Assembly (NCBI RefSeq): GCF_963576615.1 | Contig: NC_088709.1 | Span: forward strand, 22,337,243-22,401,242 | Direction of reading: 5' to 3' | Origin: Watersipora subatra | Taxonomy: Eukaryota > Bryozoa > Gymnolaemata > Cheilostomatida > Watersiporidae | DNA: 64,000 nt | Part shown: piece after piece, positions 1-10,179 of the stretch | Numbering within the stretch: position 1 is the first letter of the stretch | Layout: each line of letters starts with the position of its first letter | Position numbers and translations under genes: made by a program | The notes under the pieces: model-generated | What the model was told of the DNA's origin: nothing | Databases searched by the model: none | The model's input: only the letters and a program-made list of their open reading frames with translations

Positions 1-734
1 CGACAGACTCTTGAGAAATGATTCATTGTGCCACAAGCATTGCATGCTTTTCCAAATGCTGGACACTGCCGAGGAGGGTGTGATGTGCCACAGTACTTGC
101 AATTACCTCTCGCTTTTGGTTCCTTCTTTATGACTACTGTGCTATCAACCGGTCGCGATGGACGCTTATACACCGCATGTGCTTCCTCATTCAGCTTAAG
201 CCCTGCCATTTCTTTTTGAGTATCCTCTACTGTTCTGCAGATCTTTATAGCCTTTTTCAGATCAAGGTCTTCTTTTTCAAAGAGCCTTTTTCTCGTCCCC
301 TCATCTGATAAACCCAAAGTGAGCGCATGCAAGATCCAATCCTCGGCTGCTTCTTTAAAGTCACAATACTCTCTTGCTTGCTTACGTAATGCTGTCAAGA
401 ATTGATCAACAGTCTGCTCACCTTGCTTCATTGTCAGAAATTTGTGTCTCGTTGCAAACAAATTCACTCTAGGCTTGCAGTAATCATCAAATGCTTTAAC
501 AACTGTTGCATAATTTTTGCGCTTTTCATCTGTCAGATTGAAATTGTCGTATATGTCAATACCTCTTGGCCCCACTGTGCGCAAGAGTATAGCCAGCTTC
601 ATTTCATCTTTAGCTTTTGCCTTATCGTTAGCTGCTATAAACCAATCAAACTGTCTCTTGAATCTGGTCCACTGTGTCGCTAAAGTAGACGCCTCAGTTG
701 TTTCTGACAACGGTTCTGGAAGCAATGATTCCAT
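1..734 (-). CDS. Ty3/Gypsy-type gag polyprotein, N-terminal 244 codons (runs off window)
   Basis: An open frame on the minus strand starts at ATG 734-732, just after an in-frame stop, and stays open to base 1, so it is partial at its 3' end. Structural gag protein forms the cytoplasmic particle of an LTR retrotransposon and binds its RNA. The first about 180 residues are a charged helical gag domain (for example TQWTRFKRQFDWF and GEQTVDQFLTALRKQARE). At the window edge there are two zinc knuckles of CX2CX4HX4C type, CKYCGTSHPPRQC and CNACGTMNHFSRVC. Two knuckles and this helical region are typical of Gypsy elements of the kind often annotated as K02A2.6-like in animals; that family name is inference. 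The frame has no stop, so the element may be fairly young. Its 5' LTR lies at 1324-2160. Confidence 0.85.
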   Translation of the reverse strand, partial: MESLLPEPLSETTEASTLATQWTRFKRQFDWFIAANDKAKAKDEMKLAILLRTVGPRGIDIYDNFNLTDEKRKNYATVVKAFDDYCKPRVNLFATRHKFLTMKQGEQTVDQFLTALRKQAREYCDFKEAAEDWILHALTLGLSDEGTRKRLFEKEDLDLKKAIKICRTVEDTQKEMAGLKLNEEAHAVYKRPSRPVDSTVVIKKEPKARGNCKYCGTSHPPRQCPAFGKACNACGTMNHFSRVC

Positions 735-1323
735 AATAATGAGTACTATGAATCACCGTAAATAGATGAAAGCGAACAACCACTATACTAAATAACCTAC
801 ACAAAAAAATTCAGGTCAAGGACTAAAAAAACTATATATATATATATATATCTATCTATATAATCTTTTTAATTATAAGAATGATACATGCAGTAGATGT
901 TGTTGCTTATAAAAACGACACAGTCTACTATTTGCGCCTCAAGTAATACTGTGAGCGTCTGCATGGGTATATCTAATAAGCTAGTAGTGATGTAGTCAAT
1001 CAATAGCAACCATAACGAGTGCACGAACGAATGCTATGGGATGTATGTCTTTATGTATATATATCACCATAATCACTCTTCTACCCCTAATAGCGTTACT
1101 GTAATTGTATGTTGTTATAGTTCGTTGACTTCGTTATGCTCATAAGTAGGTTTGTTGACGAGATGATGAGTCGTGGTTGTCGCAGTAGCAGTAGATTAGT
1201 AGTCCATTCATTAGCTCCTTCAGCTCGTTGAACCCACACTATTATTTATCGTTATGTACTGTCTATTGGTCGTGAGTGTTAGTGAGACTGGTAATTATTG
1301 TTGCTAATCCTCTCCTGACACCA
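735..1323 (-). other. Leader between 5' LTR and gag, with TA repeat
   Basis: This is the untranslated leader of the minus-strand LTR element. The 15 bases next to the LTR (1309-1323), read on the minus strand as TGGTGTCAGGAGAGG, sit where a tRNA primer binding site belongs. A short (TA)n tract lies at about 833-857. No coding signal was seen. Confidence 0.5.
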
Positions 1324-1469
1324 TGTTTAGATGCGGCTAAATTGCAAGTATATTGTAAGTATATTGCAAGTATACAACAAAAGTATATTGTATCAGCCCG
1401 ACCATGCCACGCACAACAGGAAGTCTCTTATGTCCTTGACCCGACAGCCTACTAACAAGTGGTATTGTA

Positions 1470-1770
1470 ACAACCAACACGTAGCGGCGTACAAAACGTC
1501 TTACACTACAGGTAACAACAATCCCTAATTCAGGGATCACTGCGTTGGACTGAATCACTAACACGCAGCGGCGTACGAGACGTCTTACGCTACAGGTGAC
1601 AACCAATTACTAACTTCGGGTAGCACTGCGTTGGGCCGAGTTACCAACACGCAGCAGCATACGAAATGTCTTATGCTACAGGTAACAAATCACCAACTTG
1701 GGCAACCTTACGTTAGATTGCGTCACCAACACACAGTGGCGTACGAGACGTTTTACGCTATAGGCAACAC
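1470..1770. repeat. Degenerate ~84-bp tandem repeat inside the LTR
   Basis: The motif ACACGCAGCGGCGTACGAGA and its variants recur at about 1477, 1561, 1647 and 1729 (spacings 84, 86 and 82), each followed by a conserved CGTCTTACRCTACAGG-like block. Between the blocks the copies differ a good deal. Tandem repeats in the U3 part of an LTR often act as enhancers; that role here is inference. Confidence 0.75.
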
Positions 1771-1789
1771 AATTGCTCATCTCTAGACA

Positions 1790-1872
1790 GGGGTCGACCC
1801 CTGATCGACAGGTCGACAGTCTACAGCAAGGTCGACAGGGTCGACAGCCATTAGAGATCGACAGGTCGACTT
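1790..1872. repeat. GTCGAC-rich cluster inside the LTR
   Basis: The six-base palindrome GTCGAC occurs about six times in 83 bases, often as CGACAGGTCGAC. It may be a short simple repeat or a cluster of dyad binding sites in the LTR control region. Confidence 0.6.
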
Positions 1873-2160
1873 GTCCTGATATACCGAGCAGCGCTTAGAG
1901 GCAAAATGCCGAGATACTTGCAATAAATCAAGTAATTCTCATCAGAAAAACTGAAGAGAGAGATGGTTCATGGAACAACATGTATTTCAGAACGAAATAA
2001 TAAGGCAGATGCCTTCCTTTATATACTATAAGATATGCAAATTAGTGGAACATAAGGCCAGCCCATGAGGGCGTGGCTAATCGGGAAAAAGATAAAATAG
2101 GGCACAACTCCCTATAATAATATTAAAAAACGTTATTTACTTGGTGGCACATCCACCACA

Positions 2161-2756
2161 GTTACCATTCTGAGAGCTTAAAATGATTCTATTTTGTTTC
2201 ACTGTAAATATTAGTATTAGCATCTCGTTAGGCATTGATTGTAAAAATGAAGGCAACAGAAGACATTAGTTTCTTATCTTTACTGTATTTGCTGCAAGCA
2301 CACACTTTTTTAACAACTAACTTTATATTACTACCAAGTCTCAACTGTAGTACATTTTGAAACAACGACAGTATGTAGCTACCTAAGGAACAACCATTTA
2401 ATTGTGTATCTCAAATTTCATTTGAACTTGTTACTACAATGGTGCGCTGTCAGTAGCACCGCCAGGCCTAGGCTGTATCTCATCTGTTTGGTTCTCAAAA
2501 AGTGTAGGAGAGGAGGCGAGGTAAAGCAAGTTTTTGTAGTCTTCTGCAATGCAGGGCAGTTATATTTTTGGACTAGACAGCCTGCCTGTGATCAGTAGTC
2601 CTCAGTAGTCAGAGTCGCTTACTGCTTGCAATTTGTCTTAAAAAATTAATTGAAATGCACTGCATATTCATATTGCTTCAACCCTAAAAGAAGACCTCAG
2701 TGGGTCATCATGTATTCATAACTGACTTTTTGTATTCATCATTTCATCTTCTATAT
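2161..2756. other. No feature recognised
   Basis: Unique-looking AT-rich sequence right of the LTR. I see no coding signal, repeat or RNA gene. Confidence 0.4.
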
Positions 2757-2884
2757 AGGCCTACCTACAGGCCTCCCGTGCCTGTAGTCGGCAATCATGT
2801 CGGTAGGTTATCGAAGCCTCGATAGCTGAATGACATGATCGCTGACGACAGTCAACTTCTACGAGGAGCCTGAGGGCCTACCAA
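2757..2884. repeat. Imperfect foldback repeat
   Basis: Sequence starting TAGGCCTACCTACAGGCCTC pairs imperfectly with sequence ending GAGGGCCTACC; the inner arms around ATCATGTCGGTAGGTTATCG pair with CGATAGCTGAATGACATGAT. This looks like an old small inverted-repeat transposon. It ends about 18 bases before a predicted splice acceptor. Confidence 0.45.
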
Positions 2885-2902
2885 ATATATTTTTAATTGC
2901 AG

Positions 2903-3049
2903 TGCATTTAAGCATTATGCCGCTCCTTCTTGCCTCATTGTTAGACGAGGCTGAGCAAGCCATCAAAGCCCATGAAATCGAATATGGCAACAAGTTTTAC
3001 ACAAACCATGAGGACGGCATATTCAACAAGCATGAAAGACTTTTTGAAG
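2903..3049 (+). CDS. Exon 1 of unrecognised gene
   Basis: Acceptor AG at 2901-2902, ATG at 2917, donor GTAATC at 3050. Ends in phase 1. Encodes an acidic 44-residue start with several Glu and His. Confidence 0.35.
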
Positions 3050-6000
3050 GTAATCTCATATCCTTAAAGCACTTTTTCTCCACTGCCTAATTTGTGATTT
3101 TGTGTTGAAAATGAACATTTTATACTTCGGATATTTTAGTGTAACCTTGATTGTGAAGTGTAACCTTGATTGTAAAATGTAGGCCTATGCTTGGTTGTTG
3201 TGCAATAGAAGTGCATGTCAATAGTAGCTTATATGTTTTTATGCTGCAATTTTATGAAGCCCTTTTTGGTTTGTTTTTGTACCATGTGATCTATCACATC
3301 ACAGGCCCTACTTGAAGCAGAGTTGACACAATTTTCATCAGTTCACTAGCAACTCACACTGGATACACACCATCTACCTCTCAGCAATAAAGGATTACTC
3401 TCTATAGACACTCAACTCTCAAGCTTAATTTGACGAAGTGGATATTCGTGTATATACAGACATGCAGTGGATTACAATCAAGCTTATAATGCAGCCTTGA
3501 TTAGAAGATATACATGGGATTCAGTGTTCAAGCATTGGCATGCAATTGAAATGACATTAAAAATCATTGTATATATTAATAACTACAATCCGGAAGCAAT
3601 AAATGTATCAAGCATCATATACATGCAGCAGTTAGTTCCCAATTGAGTGTTAGCAATCAAGTAAGGCTAAAAACCTACAGCGTCTTCAGCCATTGAATCT
3701 AAAAAATCTGTACCATGTTTCTTAATTTTAAAATTTTATCTGCTCTAATTTAGCAAGGTGAAGATATTTGGAGAGGTAAGAACGTCATTCATGACAGTCA
3801 AGGCTATTTATGTATGTATGGCGAAGAAAAAGAGTATGGCGAAGAAAAAGAGTATGGCTGCATGTACAGCCCTGAAAGACAGCAAACCCAGAAGGAAAAG
3901 TACAAAGAACAGCGGAGGGTAAGTTACCGGTACACCAAGAATATTTTACTCAGCCTATTATAAGGGATATTTTTGGACAGCAAAACTCGGTCATTGTATG
4001 TCCAATATATTTAGACAGGGCTATCCTTCCATGTCTTTGCAAATGCACAGATAGTATAGTATGGATTTTACATAGAGATGATAAATAATATTTATTACTT
4101 TTATGGATTTTAATTTGTCTTATTTCTGAAATAGCTATCTTGTAACAAAAGCGTGCGTGCACATTTATATTCTTGTTAGCCGAAATCAGAGAATGCAGTA
4201 AATCTAAGTCTACACTAATGTGAGGGTTGCGACACGTCTAAGCTGTATTCGATACTTTGCTTTCGGTCTCACAGTACATCAAAGTTCAAAAACATTTTCT
4301 CTTATTTTAATTCATCTACACTCTCATAGAAATTTGGTAGAATTGCAAAGAAACAAGGATTTGATTGGAATGCTCAGATACCATATCTTTGACCCAATAG
4401 CCAGTGAAGTTTACGGCAATCTGTCTCATTTTTTTTGAGAATTTCTCATCCCGAGGCCTCACACATGCGCCAGATAGTATTATATCGCAGTTCACACCTT
4501 TGGTTAAACTTGGACGTAATATTTTATTTTACATTTAATATTTTACGCCTAAAATTTGCAAAAACAATCATTAAAAGCAAGATAAAATAAATGCTTATTT
4601 TGCAGCCCTGCAACAAGGCCTTTGTTTGGACTCTTTTGCCAATTTGAATTTAGTTAGATTGTGCCCACAAATATAAATATGCTATGCATGTGCATAAATT
4701 CATATATGTTGTCACATGGTGTCGATATACATAATTTACGTATTGTTTACATTTTTAGTCACAGAATCCAACAAAGAGACCGCATCCTTAAGACAATACA
4801 TCTGATAGTAACACAGAGGTACTCACTCACATAACCAGCAATAAAATTTTAGGCAAATCGTGCAATATTAATTATGGTTAAATGTGGAATTTCATTGGTA
4901 GGCGGATCTTCAAACCATTTATAGCCCTAGACTAGTAGCTAGAAAAACGTGAAGTTATAGTAGGATAATGCAGAAGAACCCCTTGTGTAGGCAGGATTAG
5001 GTTTTAGAAACAAATTATTTGCTGCCAACTGCGATATTTGTTAAGTTGCCTGTTCACACCCAGCCAAACGTTCAATGCCTCGAGCATTCTGATTTATAGC
5101 TCAAGATAAGGAGGAAATGCAGTGCTTGCTCAGGACGGGTAGGAGTAAGAGCAGAGGCTATACAAGCTTCCATAGATGTGGGGAGCATCTACGAAATGCC
5201 ACAAACGACAGCATTATAGATGTAACTCAGACACCTGATGTTACTTTCATACCTAACAGTCCGGTGAGTGGTAATATTCAGTAACTCAGTTTTAAAATTA
5301 GAACCCTGTTGCATGATGCTTTCGTGTCACTTTAGTGTAAGTGCTCAGTGTCTGAATTGGAGAGAGTTGTGCAGCGATGCTCCCAAATCTTTGATTCCAG
5401 ATTTGTAAAGCATATCAAATCGCTGGCATGCGTTTTGCTCCAAATCAAATCACTTAGAAGGGTGACTACTCAGCTTTCAAATAAAATGAAATTAAAACCC
5501 TCATCCACTATGTAATTGATGGTTTTAATTCGATTTAATTTACAAACTGGGTAATCCATTTTTATGGTGCTTTGATGCCAATCTCATGATTGGTGATTTG
5601 ATGTAATTCGCAAATCTCTAATCAGGGTTTGGGAGCATCTCTGGAGTTGTTATCAACTCTTTGAGAAATTGATAACAAGGTGCCACAACACCATCCGATT
5701 CATAGACTGAGTACTTGGACTAATTTCGCTGTTGTCTTCTACAAGTCAACTCTATGGGCTAAGTCGGTTGAGCAATGTAGGATCGGAGAAAATATATGAA
5801 GCCAGGAAATAATTGTGAAATAAAACTACTGTAAAAACAGTAATAAAGTCAGGAACTAGCAAAAGCAGATTTGCCCGGTTCTTTGAGATCGCCAAATAAA
5901 CTTCCAGCTAATCACAATGTCCAATGTAACTTTTCAATCTACTTCATTAAATTAACAAATAATATTCCTGTCAAAGTCAAAAATCGTCGCAAATAATGCC

Positions 6001-6119
6001 ACTTGAATACTGTATTCACAGTACCGTACAAGTTCAAGAAGATGTAAATACACATGCTATGATTGTTTTTATTTTAGATCAAGGATTTCCAAGAGGAGTT
6101 TGCAGGGAGTAAGAAATGA
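2903..6119 (+). CDS. Unrecognised small spliced gene (tentative model)
   Basis: Exon 1 follows an acceptor (TTTTAATTGCAG) at 2903. Its first ATG is at 2917 and it ends at a donor after 3049, giving MPLLLASLLDEAEQAIKAHE at the start. A second exon, 3758-3918, joins in phase and ends at an AGG/GTAAGT donor; it is rich in Glu, Lys, Arg and Tyr, with a GEEKEY repeat. It can join 4759-4791, ending SQNPTKRPHP then stop, with AATAAA at 4840. A separate open exon, 5100-5263, has a GTGAGT donor and joins exon 1 in phase if 3758-3918 is skipped. It can then join 6078-6119, ending in TGA, with AATAAA at 6606. So two alternative ends are possible. I do not recognise the protein. The model rests only on splice sites and phase; cDNA would be needed to settle it. 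Confidence 0.35.
3758..3918 (+). CDS. Exon 2 of unrecognised gene
   Basis: Acceptor AG at 3756-3757, donor GTAAGT at 3919. It continues the frame of exon 1 as EGEDIWRGKNVIHDSQGY. A 15-base direct duplication gives the GEEKEYGEEKEY repeat. Confidence 0.4.
4759..4791 (+). CDS. Possible terminal exon (short isoform)
   Basis: Acceptor TTTTTAG at 4752-4758. The exon reads SQNPTKRPHP then TAA in the phase left by exon 2. AATAAA at 4840-4845 is well placed for cleavage. Confidence 0.3.
   Translation, partial: SQNPTKRPHP
5100..5263 (+). CDS. Alternative internal exon of unrecognised gene
   Basis: Open over 54 codons, reading QDKEEMQCLLRTGRSKSRGY and on to IPNSP, then a GTGAGT donor at 5264. It starts in phase 1, matching the end of exon 1 but not of exon 2. 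The next open piece, 6078-6119, reads IKDFQEEFAGSKK then stop. Confidence 0.35.
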
Positions 6120-6174
6120 CAGAGCAAAAATGCTTCCTGAGGCTTTCTAATACATGCAATATCTAGATAGGCAT

Positions 6175-6300
6175 AGAACAAGTTTGTTCCCTATAGCTGT
6201 GAGTGAACTGGCAATGAAGGGAGGTCACGCCAGACGGCATCTGGCGTGCCCTCCACCTCATTGCCAATTCATCTGCAGCCATAGAGAACAAACTTGTTCT
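6175..6300. mobile_element. 126-bp foldback MITE with 10-bp target duplication
   Basis: Arms of about 60 bases pair around CGGCA: the left end begins AGAACAAGTTTGTTC and the right end finishes GAACAAACTTGTTCT. It is flanked by AGATAGGCAT (6165-6174) and AGATAGGAAT (6301-6310), a 10-bp duplication with one mismatch. A 9-11 bp duplication is usual for Mutator-type elements, so that class is an inference. It lies between the possible stop at 6119 and AATAAA at 6606, so it would be in the 3' UTR of that isoform. Confidence 0.75.
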
Positions 6301-6611
6301 AGATAGGAATACTTTTATATGCAAAACTCGAACTGTTTCAGCTTGTACTGTGCTCAATTTTGCGTGAATATATTGATCAATTAAAACATACCTACATACA
6401 TAAAACATTCAGGATTTTCAACACTGATTCTTTTTTTAAATAACCCAAACTTATATTCACTTATTTTCACATATCTACATGTAATATATGTAGCCCTTTT
6501 CTACTGTGTTATTCTGTTCTCATTTGTGCTTGTTAAAGGCCTTTTATGGCTTTGGTGCTGATGTGGTAGTAATTAAGTTACGTGCAATGTTTTCTTTTTA
6601 TATCAAATAAA

Positions 6612-7724
6612 GTAAAATTATTAAACTTTACAATTTATTATAATAGATTCGTCCGATAACTAAAACAACCTACTTCCCATCATTGTTCCAGTGGTCCATC
6701 ACCAGACATTGTGTCATTGCGCATCGACTTTTCAAACAATGTATGTTGTACAACGTCAGCAATGCCAATAGACATACATCATGCTAAAGGTTTTTTGTGT
6801 GCTGCCCTCTGATTTTCCAGAATTGGCTACATTGCGCTTGTGGAGGTAACGGGAAAGCTGCTAACAATGATGCACAACAATTGCCACATGCATTATTTAT
6901 ATTGGAGCAAGAAAATACATCATCATGCCAACAGTAAGAAAATATTTTTTGCCCAACAAATCAAGAAAATTTTTTTGGTCACACATTGCTGAACATAAAT
7001 AATAAATATATAAGCAAATTGACAAATGAGTACCTACAGAGTGCGGTCATGTTCAAAATCTAAATAAAGTTAGTTGTTGGAGAAGTCGGTGTTTGTAGTA
7101 AAGATAAGATAGACTAATGTCTTCTGTTGCCTTTTCACAATCTTTGTCTTACGATACGCTAACATAAATAGTTACACTAAAATGAAATAGAATCTTCTTT
7201 AGCTCTCAGAATGGTAGCAGGGTAGACAATTGTTTCAATGTGCATTTTATTTGGTTAGAACATAATCACAAATATTCAATAACTTATATAATACCGCGTT
7301 ACATACATGTAAGTGCAATCATATTACAACGTATGTAAGATATTTTTCATACACACTGTATAAACGAATACAGAATAATTAATGATGTATTTTTGAGAAG
7401 ATTTTTTTCCGTTTCGTGAGCATGTTACTATTTCGTCTTAACACGACAAAACTACGATAAACAACTATGTGAATACGTTATGCTAGTTTGATGAAGGATC
7501 TCATATTTTTGATTAAAGATTTGTCTAAAACGATGTTTATGCCTTATTTTGTTACAAAAATAAAAAGATTACAGACTCAATTTCTAACCGACTAAACATT
7601 GGAACTTGCTTAAAACCTTGTCGCTTAGTGCCGACAAAACATTTGCATTTCCGGATTAAGCTCCACCTCTACAAAACGACCCAGAAGCTGACCAGGTTTT
7701 GAGCCACTGCAATTATACCTGACC
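6612..7724. other. No feature recognised
   Basis: AT-rich sequence without clear exons or repeats that I can place. Confidence 0.35.
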
Positions 7725-8130
7725 GTTTCCATATGTTGATTCCACAAGTGTCCTTTAGCGGGATATTGCCGAAGCCGAGGCCGGGCCGTAGTCTACACTC
7801 ACAAGAAAACAACGTTGTTTTTTGTGCGTGTAGACTACGGCCCAGCCGAGGCAATATCCCGCTAAAGGACACCTGTGGTTGATTCTCTCGAAAGGTACGC
7901 GCTGTCGAAAAAAATATCTGGTGATTTATGAGGACACTGAAGTTTTCTTTCTATCTACATGTATATATGTCAGCTTATGATATAAATTGGTATTGAGTTT
8001 TGATTTAAAGCATAATATGTCTCATGATTCACAGAAAAAATGAGATGATTTTGAACATTTTGTTCTTTATTAATAAAATTGGACCGTCTACGTTTTTGGG
8101 CCATAGTGTAGAGGAATTTGCCGGTCTTTA
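7725..8130. repeat. Repeat R, copy 1 (interrupted by a MITE)
   Basis: Outside the MITE at 7743-7877, this sequence matches 33727-33975 closely, for example TCTCTCGAAAGGTA, GAGGACACTGAAGTTTTCTT and TTGGGCCATA. Both copies are followed by TGTAGAGGAATTTGCCGG, which is also the terminus of the Gypsy LTR at 35449. Short minus-strand frames (AQKRRRSNFINKEQN in this copy) are partly conserved between copies but are not convincing genes. Confidence 0.75.
7743..7877. mobile_element. 135-bp hAT-like MITE with 8-bp target duplication
   Basis: Ends CACAAGTGTCCTTTAGCGGG and its inverted partner CCCGCTAAAGGACACCTGTG form a hairpin over the whole element. Both sides carry GTTGATTC (7735-7742 and 7878-7885). 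An 8-bp duplication and CA...TG ends suggest hAT. The paralogous repeat near 33740 has a single GTTGATTC with no insert, giving a natural empty site. Confidence 0.9.
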
Positions 8131-8229
8131 CGCTATATATGCGTCTTTGCACGTTTTAGGTTCCAGGGTTACGAGTGACTCGCTAGAACCTTAACCAAGA
8201 TTAGGACGTCACGTGGTGTAAAAGGAGAC

Positions 8230-10069
8230 TCCTCGATATATATATATTAAATATATAAAAAAAAGTTGTTTTCTCACCCCGGATACCCGTATGGGTGGTA
8301 AATTCTGCTCTAACTCGGGTCTCCTACCAGAGACCTGGGAGTTTGAGCAATCGCCTCAAGATCTTAGCTGTTCCCAATAGCGCACTTTTCTGCAACTCAC
8401 CTGAGTTGATTACTGTTGGTATTTGAGCAAGCCACATTTTATGCGCCGGTGTTATTGCGCCCAGTGCCCCAATGACTACTGGGATTACAGTTGTTCTTAC
8501 ATTCCAGCATTTTTCAATTTCTTCTCCAAGAGGGAGATATTTTTCTACCTTTTCTTTTTCTTTGCTGGCTATATTGTAGTCATTGGGTACTGCTATATCT
8601 ATTATAGTAACCCTCTTGTTCTCCTTGTCTACCAACACTATATCTGGTTGGTTTGCTAGGACATGCTTGTCAGTTTGGATGTAGAAGTCCCAGAGGATCT
8701 TAGCGCGGTCATTTTCATTGACCTTACCAGGAGCTTCCCACCAGTGTTGTAGTTTATTAAGGCCATACTCGTCACATAGACTTCTATACACAACACCAGC
8801 GACATGATTATGCCGCTCAGTATATGCGTTCCCTGCTAGCTGCTTGCATCCACTGATGATGTGTTGGATGGTCTCAGGTGCATCTTTGCATAGTCTGCAT
8901 CTAGGATCGTCTCTAGTGTGATAGATTTTTGTTTGGAGTTGCCTTGTTGGGAGCACTTGCTCCTGGGCTGCCATGATTAGTGACTCTGTATTGGCCGATA
9001 GGTTTCCTTTGTTCAGCCACATATATGTCTGGTGAAGATCACCAACCTTAGATATTTGTTGGTGGTAAGCACCATGAAGAGGTTTTGTGTGCCAGTCAAT
9101 TTTCTCATCATCAGGGCGTAGGTCCGTTGTAAGAGCAGCCGATTGAAATTCAGCTAGCAACTTATCTGAGATGGCCATGGAGGCTGCATATGCTTTGATG
9201 CTTTGCTCCTCTTCTTTCACTGTCTGCGGTACAATTTTGAGTCCCCTACCGCCATCTTTCCTATCAAGATACAATCTAGTAGTATCAGATTTTGGGTGGA
9301 GTGCTCCATGCATAGTCAGCAGTTTACGAGTTGCTATATCTGTTTCTTTGATGGCTTCCTCAGTCCACTTTATTATGCCTGCTGGATATCTTATTACTGG
9401 CAGTGCGTAGGTATTCATTGCCGTGATTTGGTTCTTGGCATTGAGCTGGCTCCGTAAGACCTGCCGAAGGCGTTTCTCGTATTCGGTAATGGCTTTGTGA
9501 CGTACCTCGGCGTCGTGGTTGATGTTGCTTTGCATAATCTCCAAGTACTTGTACCCTTCTTCTATATCTTTGATGGTACCATTTGGCATTCTTAGGCCAT
9601 CTGTGAGCATAGAATGGCCTTTCTTAAGAATTAGCCTTCCACATTTCTCAATACCGAAGGTCATTCCGATGTCCTTGCTGTATACCTGAGTGAGGTGTAT
9701 TAGCGAATCAATGTCCCTTTCTTTGTTAGTGTACAGCTTGATGTCATCCATGTAGAAGAGGTGGTTTATCTTTGTGCCACTCTTAAACTGGTACCCATAT
9801 TGAGTCTCCTCCAGCATATTGCTTAGAGGGTTTAGGCATATGCAGAAGAGCAGCGGTGATAAGGAGTCACCTTGATAGATGCCTCGCTTAGTTTGTACAC
9901 TCGCCAGCTTTTTGCCATTAGCCTCCAGTTCTGTCTTCCATTTGGTCATTGACATCTTGATGAATGCTACAAGAGCAGGGTGAACATTGTACATACTGAG
10001 GCACTCAAGTATCCAACTATGGGGAATTGAGTCCTAGGCCTTTTTGTAGTCAATCCAAGCCATGGCAAA
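8230..10069 (-). pseudogene. 5'-truncated LINE with restriction-like endonuclease (NeSL/R4/Dong-like)
   Basis: A minus-strand frame, 9994-8324, encodes 556 residues covering the C-terminal half of a non-LTR retrotransposon protein, which copies its RNA into a nicked target. Visible motifs are QGDSLSP (residue 41) and the catalytic box YMDD (81-84, in place of the usual YADD/FADD). Next comes a CX2CX8HX4C finger (366-383, CRLCKDAPETIQHIISGC), then a restriction-like nuclease motif with PD at 450-451 and IIDIAVP at 464-470. That order of finger then nuclease at the C-terminus is known from the R2/R4/NeSL groups. Upstream, the conserved AWIDYKKA-DS motif is present but its tyrosine codon is TAG (10034-10036), and the copy stops at a palindrome at 10070. 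The 3' UTR ends near 8230 in an A/T-rich tail. This is a dead copy. Confidence 0.85.
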
Positions 10070-10119
10070 ATTGGTTTGCCTTCTCCTGCTGTCTTGACAG
10101 CAGGAGAAGGCAAACCAAT
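10070..10119. repeat. Perfect palindrome, 24+2+24 bp
   Basis: ATTGGTTTGCCTTCTCCTGC (continuing TGTC) is followed after TT by its exact reverse complement. It sits at the point where the LINE sequence is cut off at its 5' end. Confidence 0.9.
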
Positions 10120-10122
10120 CTT

Positions 10123-10164
10123 GGTGCTGCCGACTACCACCAATTGGTGGTAGTCGGCAGCACC
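10123..10164. repeat. Perfect palindrome, 21+21 bp, no spacer
   Basis: GGTGCTGCCGACTACCACCA continues through an AATT centre into its exact reverse complement. It is separated from the preceding palindrome by only three bases. Confidence 0.9.
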
Positions 10165-10179
10165 GGCTTCGTGGTTGTC

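Larger units (their letters stand above)
1324..2160 (-). repeat. 5' LTR (837 bp) of the Gypsy-type element
   Basis: On the minus strand the block begins TGTGGTGGATGTGCC (at 2160) and ends CATCTAAACA (at 1324), giving TG...CA termini, and is followed directly by the candidate primer site and the gag leader. A TATATAAAGG box on the minus strand at 2016-2025 fits a promoter. The partner LTR is outside the window, so the target duplication and LTR divergence cannot be read. The LTR carries an internal 84-bp tandem array (about 1470-1770) and a cluster of GTCGAC motifs (1790-1872). Confidence 0.65.

Noticed and set aside
8423-8659. Hydrophobic 78-codon frame on the plus strand
   Set aside because: Antisense shadow of the LINE protein, whose motifs are clear on the minus strand.
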